A stretch of 64,000 nt of DNA, from positions 1-64,000 of IMG/VR virus record IMGVR_UViG_3300048798_000032; one strand, given 5' to 3'. Under the pieces are notes generated by a model that worked only from the letters and a program-made list of their open reading frames with translations, did not search any database and was not told where the DNA came from. This DNA is from a virus. The position numbers were made by a program, and so were the translations under genes. How positions within the stretch are numbered: position 1 is the stretch's first letter; each line of letters begins with the position of its first letter. This document shows positions 58,117 through 64,000 of this stretch, in pieces.

Positions 58117-58431
58117 ATGGCCGACAAGCACACCGAACGGGCACTCGGCAACGAGCGGAAACGCCATACTGACCAGGCCCGCGCGATGGCCATGCGTATC
58201 CAGCGGGAAGCGGGCTACATCCTGGACGAGCTCGACGGCGGCCACATCCCGTCTCACCATCTTGTCGCTGACGCCGTTGAACTTGAGCGCCGGATGGCCG
58301 CCCTGGAAGCCATCAAGGACACGTCTGGCATCTACGAGGCGCAGCTAGCCGCTATGGCCGACGCCGATGAGAACGGGGTAGTAGCTCCCAATGCCTGCCT
58401 CGCCATGGCTGCGGCAGCGACGGCGGCCTGA
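58117..58431 (+). CDS. Helical phage protein
   Basis: A 104-residue protein (ARAMAMRIQREAGYILDELD, SHHLVADAVELERRMAALEA). Unknown. Confidence 0.55.
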   Translation: MADKHTERALGNERKRHTDQARAMAMRIQREAGYILDELDGGHIPSHHLVADAVELERRMAALEAIKDTSGIYEAQLAAMADADENGVVAPNACLAMAAAATAA

Positions 58432-58432
58432 C

Positions 58433-58939
58433 GTGACCGCGATGCGCGAGGTTCCGTCACCCACGCGAGGCAGCGGCGCGACCGTCTGCTGCGGCGGCCA
58501 CCGCGAGCGCTGCCTGTTCGGTCATATGCACTCCTGGTCGACCTGGTACGAGGGCGGCAAGCTCCAGCGGACGACCGACACCTTCCACTGCCACGTCTGC
58601 GGCGGAGTCTGCACCGCCGACGAGGAAGACTGCCCGGCCACGTCGGCACCGCACACGAGCACGAGCTCGGCCATCGTCGCCGGGACGAGCCTGCGCGCAA
58701 GCCGGCGCACCGCGGGCTTGGCCGGGCGGTACGTGAACGCCGACCCGCCCCCATCGCATCCACCGGACGACCCCATCTGGATCGAGCACGCCGCGATCGC
58801 GCTGGCTGAAGCACATGGTGCGTCCATCGCTCTCACTGGCGCCATCCTGAACGCGCAGCGCAAGATAACCGATCTGGCTGTCGAGTGGGCAGAGCGGCAG
58901 TCTCCGCAGAGAACCCCGCACCAAAAGGGGGAGCAGTGA
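58433..58939 (+). CDS. Zinc-binding phage protein
   Basis: A 168-residue protein from GTG: CCGGHRERCLFGHMHSW, TFHCHVCGGVC, then a helical part. Ends QKGEQ, whose codons form the next ribosome binding site (AAGGGGGAGCA). Confidence 0.6.
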   Translation: MTAMREVPSPTRGSGATVCCGGHRERCLFGHMHSWSTWYEGGKLQRTTDTFHCHVCGGVCTADEEDCPATSAPHTSTSSAIVAGTSLRASRRTAGLAGRYVNADPPPSHPPDDPIWIEHAAIALAEAHGASIALTGAILNAQRKITDLAVEWAERQSPQRTPHQKGEQ

Positions 58940-59130
58940 CTCCCGAAGCGCGGACCGCAATCAAGCGCGCCTATCTTGACGGCGCATCTATAGACGAGAT
59001 CGCCTGCGCCGCCGGAGTGGCCGCCGACCGCGCCGAGACCTACCTGCGCTGGTGGTGTGACCGCGGCTGCCCGGGAGCCGAGAAGGACAGTGAAGGCAAC
59101 TACAGGCTTGCCGGTAAGGGGGAGCAGTGA
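58936..59130 (+). CDS. Small HTH-like protein
   Basis: A 64-residue protein from GTG: AIKRAYLDGASIDEIACAAG, DRAETYLRWWC; an HTH. Also ends GKGEQ encoding GGTAAGGGGGAGCA before the next GTG. Confidence 0.6.
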   Translation: MTPEARTAIKRAYLDGASIDEIACAAGVAADRAETYLRWWCDRGCPGAEKDSEGNYRLAGKGEQ

Positions 59131-59330
59131 GCGCGCTATCTCCCGCTGAGTGGTCCCGGAACTGGCAAGCCCTTAAGGACTACCTGGCCGCGGAGATCGA
59201 CGCGAACCTTGAAGTCGCGGTGTCCTGTGACGGCGAGGAACTCAAGCCCACGAAGGCAGCCCACTACTCGCTGGTGGCTGCTCAGCGCGCCACGCTGGCC
59301 AAGATGCGGGAACTGGAGGCTGGGCAATGA
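59127..59330 (+). CDS. Small helical protein
   Basis: A 67-residue protein from GTG (ALSPAEWSRNWQALKDYLAA). Unknown. Confidence 0.55.
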   Translation: MSALSPAEWSRNWQALKDYLAAEIDANLEVAVSCDGEELKPTKAAHYSLVAAQRATLAKMRELEAGQ

Positions 59331-59611
59331 GCCGCCACGACGAAGACATCGCCTCCGACTACGCCGACTGGTCAGGCGATGACGGGGACGACGGCGATGA
59401 CCGTTATGAGGAATACAAGGACGCCGTGGCCATGGGCTACATCTGGCCGGACGGCACCCAGCGCGAACCGCCCGAACCTGACTGGTCTGCCAGGGAGTAC
59501 GCCGAGCACTGCGAAGAGATGCACGGGGGCGGCGCATGCGACTGCCCGATGGTGCCGCTCGAACCAGCATCGCCCGGTGATCCTGGCTACTCCGACGAGC
59601 CTCCGTTCTGA
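59327..59611 (+). CDS. Acidic phage protein
   Basis: A 94-residue, strongly acidic protein (DYADWSGDDGDDGDDRYEEY) with a CDCP motif. DNA-mimic acidity would suit an anti-restriction protein, but there is no sequence proof. Confidence 0.5.
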   Translation: MSRHDEDIASDYADWSGDDGDDGDDRYEEYKDAVAMGYIWPDGTQREPPEPDWSAREYAEHCEEMHGGGACDCPMVPLEPASPGDPGYSDEPPF

Positions 59612-59630
59612 ACCCCGCACCGAAGGAAGG

Positions 59631-59822
59631 ATGAGTGAGATGCCCGACTGGTACCGAACCCACAACGCGAGCCCAGACGCCTACCCGGACAGTGAGTACA
59701 CCGACTGGGCGCAGGACAACGGGCTGTATGTCGATGCGGCCGGAAATGTGGACTACGGCCCACCTGTCCCGGACGGCGACGTGATGCCATTCGACTCTTG
59801 CGCCGAGTGGCGCGAGGACTGA
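59631..59822 (+). CDS. Acidic small protein
   Basis: A 63-residue protein (MSEMPDWYRTHNASPDAYPD); acidic and Tyr/Trp-rich. Preceded by ACCCCGCACCGAAGGAAGG. Unknown. Confidence 0.5.
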   Translation: MSEMPDWYRTHNASPDAYPDSEYTDWAQDNGLYVDAAGNVDYGPPVPDGDVMPFDSCAEWRED

Positions 59823-59825
59823 CCC

Positions 59826-59936
59826 ATGCCACACCGCAGGGTTGTACGCCGGGTGGTGCTGGCTCCAGTGGGCTGCCTGATGTGGGTGGCGATTCCTCTC
59901 CTGTCCCTCGGTGCGATTTTGGTTGTGGTGATCTGA
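59826..59936 (+). CDS. 36-residue membrane protein
   Basis: MPHRRVVRRVVLAPVG... one basic N-terminus and one hydrophobic helix to the end (LMWVAIPLLSLGAILVVVI). Immediately before the 59937 gene. Confidence 0.55.
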   Translation: MPHRRVVRRVVLAPVGCLMWVAIPLLSLGAILVVVI

Positions 59937-60176
59937 ATGCCCTGCTGTAGTGAGCACGGATGCCGCCGCAAGACACCCATCGGTGTCAGCCGTGGAGCTT
60001 TCTCAGGACGCATCTACGCGATCACCCGGTCACGTCTCATCAGCGATGACGGTGGCCACTCGGGAACCTTTGAGGCCAGCGAGAAGCACGACATCACCAA
60101 CGCTATGAAGTTCTTCATCAAGGCTAACCGGGAGTGGGTAGAGCAAGTGCTCAGCGAGGAGAACGGCGGTGCCTGA
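59937..60176 (+). CDS. Small phage protein
   Basis: A 79-residue protein (MPCCSEHGCRRKTPIGVSRG, ITNAMKFFIKANREWVEQVL). Cys/His N-terminus. Unknown. Confidence 0.55.
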   Translation: MPCCSEHGCRRKTPIGVSRGAFSGRIYAITRSRLISDDGGHSGTFEASEKHDITNAMKFFIKANREWVEQVLSEENGGA

Positions 60177-60483
60177 CCTGCCCGCGATCGAGCGCCCCAA
60201 CGGGAAGCTCTACCGTCCCCGCAAACTGGTGGCCTGCCCAGTCAGTGACACCTACGACGAGATAGCCGCGGTGGTCGTCTTCGGCACCCACGATCCAGAC
60301 CGCGCGCAGGCTCTCGCTGACTCACTGGTCCGCTGTGACGTGGACAGCGGCTACGTTGCCGCGAATCCCGGCCGCGTCTGGTGGCGCGACGGATTCGAGT
60401 GCGGCCAGCGGGTGTGGGTCGTTGACGACGAGCACGGCCGGGCTGGAGTGCTGTTCGAGATAGTGGAGGACGGGAATGCCTAG
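60169..60483 (+). CDS. Phage hypothetical protein
   Basis: A 104-residue protein from GTG (GKLYRPRKLVACPVSDTYDE, DRAQALADSLVRCDVDSG). Overlaps its neighbours by 8 bases. Unknown. Confidence 0.55.
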   Translation: MPDLPAIERPNGKLYRPRKLVACPVSDTYDEIAAVVVFGTHDPDRAQALADSLVRCDVDSGYVAANPGRVWWRDGFECGQRVWVVDDEHGRAGVLFEIVEDGNA

Positions 60484-60706
60484 CCACAAGAGCACCCAGC
60501 TAGCAGGTCACGGACTCCAGGCTGAAGGCAAGCCCTACACGATCGCAGGCAGTGAGCTGATCCGGGTTCAGTGTGGACGCCATGGCCGCGGGCTGTGCTC
60601 TTGTGGAGCGGCCTCTGAAGTGCTGCCCACCGATGCCGCGCGGAAACGCTGGCACGCTGCCCATAAAGATCAAGAGCGGCAACGACAGGAGCAGGGTGAT
60701 GGCTGA
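60476..60706 (+). CDS. Zinc-knuckle protein, C-terminal repeat
   Basis: A 76-residue protein with GRGLCSCGAASEVLPTDAAR and the end KDQERQRQEQGDG, encoded in a 41-bp sequence repeated at 62221-62261. Unknown. Confidence 0.55.
   Translation: MPSHKSTQLAGHGLQAEGKPYTIAGSELIRVQCGRHGRGLCSCGAASEVLPTDAARKRWHAAHKDQERQRQEQGDG
60666..60706 (+). repeat. 41-bp direct repeat, copy 1
   Basis: Matches 62221-62261 at 40 of 41 positions. Spans the end of one gene and the start codon region of the next. Confidence 0.9.
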
Positions 60707-61040
60707 CGAGCTGCGGGAGGAAATGATCCGCTCCGTCCAGAACCGGGCGTGGCGCAACAAGCTCGGCAAGGGGTTCAGCACCAGCGATGTCCCGCTGGAG
60801 TTCTGTCTTCTGTCGGCCGAGGTGTCCGAGGCGTTCGAGGCATGGCGCAGGCAAGACCCCCGTGCCCTCGGTGCCGAACTGGCCGACGTGATGATCTTCC
60901 TGGCTGGCCTTGCGGAGATGACGGGCACCGACCTCCAGGCCGAGGTTCTGGCGAAGCTGGCAGTCAACGAAGGCCGCACCTACGAACGGCTGGCGAACGG
61001 ATGCAGCATCAAAACCCGGGCTGGAGGCCAGGATGGCTGA
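60699..61040 (+). CDS. MazG-like nucleotide pyrophosphohydrolase
   Basis: A 113-residue protein with EFCLLSAEVSEAFEAWRRQD and ALGAELADVMIFLAGLAEMT, the ExxE...ExxD metal pattern of MazG/dUTPase-like all-helical hydrolases. It may clean up dUTP or lower (p)ppGpp-like signals. Starts at the ATG inside the 41-bp repeat. Confidence 0.75.
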   Translation: MADELREEMIRSVQNRAWRNKLGKGFSTSDVPLEFCLLSAEVSEAFEAWRRQDPRALGAELADVMIFLAGLAEMTGTDLQAEVLAKLAVNEGRTYERLANGCSIKTRAGGQDG

Positions 61041-61296
61041 ACCCGGCCTGCTCACCGAGCTAGACGAAGCCGAGCACTGCCGCTGCGGCAAGACTCACGA
61101 GGAGTGCGCCGAAGACGGCGGCTGCCGCTGGTCGCGCCTGGACAGCAGCGAAGCCGAAGCCGTGAGACTCCTGGAATACGCCCTGCACCTCCGCAGGAAC
61201 GGGGAGAACGCTCCAGGAGGCACCGAGACATGGGCCCAGTGGGATCGTGACGCAGAGACGTTCCTGCGGGCGAGGATTGAGGCGAGCGGTGCCTGA
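61033..61296 (+). CDS. Small Cys-containing protein
   Basis: An 87-residue protein (EHCRCGKTHEECAEDGGC). Overlaps its neighbours by 8 bases. Unknown. Confidence 0.55.
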   Translation: MAEPGLLTELDEAEHCRCGKTHEECAEDGGCRWSRLDSSEAEAVRLLEYALHLRRNGENAPGGTETWAQWDRDAETFLRARIEASGA

Positions 61297-61660
61297 CTAT
61301 CCTTCCGAAGCGCTGGCCGCAGCAACAGCCGCACTCGTCCAGTACTGGAACGGCGACAAACTTGGCGCCGACGAGTACAAGGGAAGCGCCCGCGCAGCAC
61401 TGGACGCTGCTGCCCCTCTCCTCGCTGATGCTTGCGCAAAGGCGATCCTCCAGCACATGGAAGATCATGGGCTGCCGATGCATGTGGACCTGCCAGCCGA
61501 CGCGGCAGTACGGCGGAACATGCGCCGGATCCACTTCACCACCGCTGCCCGTGTCGCTGCCAGCGCATTCAGCACCGACGAGGAGATGAAGCGGCAGGCA
61601 GCCGAAGCCCTGGCCACTGGTGACTACATCGCCTGCCAGATACCCGAGAGCGGAGAGTAG
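61289..61660 (+). CDS. Helical phage protein
   Basis: A 123-residue protein from GTG (ALAAATAALVQYWNGDKLGA, AALDAAAPLLADACAKAILQ). Shares the latter motif with the 52663 product. Unknown. Confidence 0.55.
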   Translation: MPDYPSEALAAATAALVQYWNGDKLGADEYKGSARAALDAAAPLLADACAKAILQHMEDHGLPMHVDLPADAAVRRNMRRIHFTTAARVAASAFSTDEEMKRQAAEALATGDYIACQIPESGE

Positions 61661-61693
61661 CCCGATGCCCGCACTGCTGCCAGGGGAGCGGTG

Positions 61694-62119
61694 ATGGGTA
61701 CCGGCTGGCGGCCGCGCAAGCGGAGAGGTGCCGACAAGCGTCAGCGTCAGAAGCTGGTCGGTGTCCGGCTCGTGGACGCGGAGTATGAGGCCATCAAGTC
61801 CGCGGCCTATCGCAAGGGTGTCTCTCCCGGTGCGCTGCTGCGGGACGCATTCGCTGAGAACAGGCAGTTGCGTGCCGAGGTGGCGCAGTTCCGCAAGGAT
61901 GCCCGTGACGCGCTGCTCGTCGTGACGGTGCTCATACGCAAGCTCGGCGGCCATGCCCTGATCGCTGACGCCGACCTCGCCGTCGAAACCGGCGCGCTGA
62001 TCCGGTTCCCGGAAATGGGCGGCTACAGCCTGACCATCAAGGACGGCCCGGCCAGCGGTGGCCCGCGGCTCGACGACTACACCGGCAGTGGGCCCGGCCA
62101 GCAAGGAGGGGAACGATAG
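61694..62119 (+). CDS. Ribbon-helix-helix-like protein
   Basis: A 141-residue protein: basic N-terminus, VGVRLVDAEYEAIKSAAYRK and GVSPGALLRDAFAENRQLRA form an RHH plus coiled coil; acidic Gly-rich tail. Possibly an accessory relaxosome or regulatory protein. Confidence 0.6.
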   Translation: MGTGWRPRKRRGADKRQRQKLVGVRLVDAEYEAIKSAAYRKGVSPGALLRDAFAENRQLRAEVAQFRKDARDALLVVTVLIRKLGGHALIADADLAVETGALIRFPEMGGYSLTIKDGPASGGPRLDDYTGSGPGQQGGER

Positions 62120-62220
62120 ATGCTGCGCGATCGCCTCTGGCTGCACCGCCACCGACCTGCCCCCGCAGCGTGAGGGTTCCCGTGTCGTGCGCGGGGCGAT
62201 GTACAAATGGGAGCCGACGC

Positions 62221-62261
62221 AAGATCAAGAGCGGCAACGACGGGAGCAGGGTGATGGCTGA
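62221..62261 (+). repeat. 41-bp direct repeat, copy 2
   Basis: The frame across it reads as the end of a lost gene (...MYKWEPTQDQERQRREQGDG) with no good start; upstream DNA 62120-62220 also reads as protein in that frame (CCAIASGCTATDLPPQREGS). A decayed relative of 60476-60706 is likely. Confidence 0.8.
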
Positions 62262-62706
62262 ACCACTCCACGTCGGCACCCTCAGCGCTGACCATCTTTA
62301 CCGCGTCCTGGTGACCGGCAGCCGCACTTGGGACGATCCTGAAGCGGTCGTGTTCGAACTCGCCGGGCTGTCGCTCCAGCACGCGCCAATCGTCGTGATC
62401 CACGGTGCAGCCAGAGATGGTGCCGACCGGTTCGCCCGCTTGGCCGCGAACGCGATCGGCGTACCCGAGGAACCCCACCCGGCCGACTGGCACAAGTACA
62501 ACCGCCGCGCCGGGATGATCCGCAACGCCGAGATGGTGAAGGCTGGGGCCGATGTCTGCCTCGCCTTCATCATGCCCTGCCGCTTGGCGAGCTGTGACCG
62601 TGGCGGCCCGCACGGCACCCACGGGGCAACCCATTGTGCAGACCTAGCCGGGAAGGCAGCCATCGAAGTCCGGAGATTCACGAGCAGCAGCGGCGAGGAG
62701 ATGTAG
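62254..62706 (+). CDS. DUF2493/SLOG-family protein
   Basis: A 150-residue Rossmann-like protein. VLVTGSRTWDDPEAVVFELA, VVIHGAARDGADRFARLAAN and MIRNAEMVKAGADVCLAFIM are the family motifs (GSR, HGxxxGAD, RN..M). SLOG proteins bind nucleotide-derived ligands, and phage copies are common. Its start lies inside the 41-bp repeat. Confidence 0.82.
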   Translation: MAEPLHVGTLSADHLYRVLVTGSRTWDDPEAVVFELAGLSLQHAPIVVIHGAARDGADRFARLAANAIGVPEEPHPADWHKYNRRAGMIRNAEMVKAGADVCLAFIMPCRLASCDRGGPHGTHGATHCADLAGKAAIEVRRFTSSSGEEM

Positions 62707-62815
62707 CCATCTTGCCGGGCAGTACAGCAAGCAAGACGCTTACGGAGCACTACAGGAAGCGGCATGACGGTTAATTGCGTTGCCCGATCAGCCCCGAAGA
62801 TGGAGAGTCCTGAAC

Positions 62816-64000
62816 ATGGAAATGCTGACCAAGCACCTGATGAACTGGGCGTCGATCCTGGAGCCGAACACTCTGGAGCAGGCGCGGCGCACCTCCGAGA
62901 TGCCGTTCATCCATCCTTGGGTGGCATTGATGCCAGACGCCCATCTCGGCAAGGGCTCCACGGTCGGCTCCGTCATCCCCACCCTCGGCGCGATCATGCC
63001 CGCGGCGGTCGGGGTCGACATCGGCTGCGTAGACGCTCAGAGCGAGTACCTGTCACCGTCTGGCTGGCGCAAGATCAGTGAGTACCGCGGCGGTCCCGTC
63101 ATGCAGTACGAACCGCTCACCGGACTAGCCCGGTTCGTAGAGCCGTCGGCCTACATCGTGAAGGCGTGCGAGGAGTTCTACCAGCTTAAGACCAAATACG
63201 GCATCGACCAGATGCTGTCCGCCGATCATCGCGTCCTCTGCTGGAAGATCACGGGCCGCGCTAGGTGCCGGGTCATGATGGTGATCCCCGCCGCTGATTT
63301 CGCGGCTGAGCACGCTCGACTGAGGCAGGGATTCAAGGCGGAGTTCAAGACTACGTTCACGCCGGACTTGGATACCAAAGTCGATCTGAGTGATGCGCAG
63401 ATTCGGGTGCAGGTCATGGCAAACGCCGACAGCACCTTGAATCACGGGGCAGCCGTCCTTCATCTCCAGAAGGAACGCAAGATCACGCGCGCCCGGCAAC
63501 TCCTCGCTGATGCCGGTATCGCCTGGACAGAAAACGCCAACCGGGACGGCACCGCGACCATCCGGTTCCACGCGCCGATCGCGGAGAAGTCCTACGAGCC
63601 ATTCTGGGAAGCGTCGGCCGCGCAACTTGCGGTGATCGCGGAGGAATGCTTGCTCTGGGATGGCAATCTGGATGACCGCTGCTTCTACACCAGAACCCGC
63701 GCCGAAGCCGACTTCATCCAGTACGCGTTCACGGCCTGCGGCTACCGCGCCGTGCTCCGCTCGGATGACCACTACCGGGATGGACAGCCCGACTACCGCG
63801 TGTTTGCCAACACCAACACCATGATCAGCATGAGTGGTGTTCCCAAAACCGAGATCACCACAGAGCCAAGCCCCGACGGCTACGCCTACTGTTTCACCGT
63901 CCCGTCGGGCTTCTGGGTGATGCGCAGGGGTGGCAACGTGGCCATGACCGGCAACTGCGGTATGCATGCCGTTCAGACGAGCCTGACTGCGGCCGACGTC
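62816..64000 (+). CDS. rtcB: RtcB RNA ligase with intein, partial
   Basis: The gene continues past the window (395 codons visible). RtcB joins RNA 2',3'-cyclic phosphate and 5'-OH ends in repair and tRNA maturation. Host sequence MPFIHPWVALMPDAHLGKGS, AVGVDIG is interrupted before the catalytic/metal-binding cysteine, and resumes at CGMHAVQTSL. RtcB in phages may counter anticodon nucleases. Confidence 0.88.
   Translation, partial: MEMLTKHLMNWASILEPNTLEQARRTSEMPFIHPWVALMPDAHLGKGSTVGSVIPTLGAIMPAAVGVDIGCVDAQSEYLSPSGWRKISEYRGGPVMQYEPLTGLARFVEPSAYIVKACEEFYQLKTKYGIDQMLSADHRVLCWKITGRARCRVMMVIPAADFAAEHARLRQGFKAEFKTTFTPDLDTKVDLSDAQIRVQVMANADSTLNHGAAVLHLQKERKITRARQLLADAGIAWTENANRDGTATIRFHAPIAEKSYEPFWEASAAQLAVIAEECLLWDGNLDDRCFYTRTRAEADFIQYAFTACGYRAVLRSDDHYRDGQPDYRVFANTNTMISMSGVPKTEITTEPSPDGYAYCFTVPSGFWVMRRGGNVAMTGNCGMHAVQTSLTAADV
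63026..63955 (+). other. Intein at RtcB active-site cysteine
   Basis: Residues 71-380 of the precursor (310). Begins C71 (CVDAQSEYLSPSGWRKIS), block B DQMLSADHRVLCW, and ends VAMTGN with C381 next. The residue before N is Gly, not the usual His. A segment LAVIAEECLLWDGNLDD resembles the second half of a LAGLIDADG endonuclease, so homing activity may be reduced or lost. Confidence 0.8.

Noticed and set aside
62712-62774. 20-residue TTG frame before rtcB
   Set aside because: No ribosome binding site and no coupling to neighbours; too little support.
63125-63967. 280-residue leftward frame inside rtcB
   Set aside because: Antisense to a clear RtcB-intein precursor with recognisable motifs.

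Overview
The window is high-GC DNA with actinobacterial features: WhiB, pSAM2-like GntR and TraB proteins, GTG/TTG starts and leaderless -10 promoters. Nearly everything belongs to one mobile element. It combines an actinophage (terminase, portal, sliding clamp, long arrays of tiny overlapping genes) with a module typical of actinomycete conjugative elements (TraB/FtsK translocase, DUF2637 protein, two cell-wall hydrolases, WhiB, GntR and XRE regulators). No integrase, capsid or tail gene lies inside the window, so I cannot say whether it is a prophage, a phage-plasmid or a free phage.

Layout. 0-10.2 kb: leftward packaging genes (terS, terL with a class 3 intein, RNase AS-like exonuclease, portal), interrupted by a rightward group of small genes (1.7-3.5 kb) and a tRNA-like sequence. 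10.2-10.8 kb: a divergent control region packed with TGTTCCGG repeats. 10.8-14.3 kb: rightward lipoprotein, small genes, a DnaN-type clamp and a replication ATPase. 14.4-16.2 kb: an IS200/IS605 element (tnpA/tnpB). 16.2-19.4 kb: leftward small genes, an HNH nuclease and an HTH protein. 19.4-26.5 kb: the leftward conjugation-like operon, with CGGCCATT repeats next to traB. 26.6-28.3 kb: rightward GntR, XRE and SnoaL-like genes. 28.3-30.0 kb: a second IS200/IS605 element. 30.7-32.3 kb: a divergent regulator pair around a duplicated operator. 32.3-64 kb: about 80 mostly tiny rightward genes joined by ATGA/GTGA overlaps. These include two DEDD/HNH nuclease genes, further HNH proteins, a C5 DNA methyltransferase, replication-initiator-like genes, HD and MazG-like proteins, a DUF2493 protein and, at the right edge, rtcB with an intein at its active-site cysteine.

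How it works together. Packaging (terS/terL/portal) and replication (clamp, ATPase, DnaD-like initiator) are phage functions. TraB with a repeat array, a transglycosylase and an NlpC/P60 peptidase would suit hyphal DNA transfer. Regulation appears split between at least three divergent switches: 10.2-10.8 kb, 26.5-26.6 kb and 31.4-31.6 kb. Several promoters carry a TAN(3)T -10 six or seven bases before the start codon, which predicts leaderless mRNAs.

The most unusual signals are four 40-41-nt T-arm-like minihelices at 43.1-44.25 kb, which no gene explains; the TGTTCCGG array with one copy between a -35 and a -10; the inverted duplication of an operator-promoter at 31.45-31.63 kb; two stray IS200/IS605 right ends (potential omega-RNA scaffolds) away from any tnpB; and an 80-codon GCC/ACC tract.
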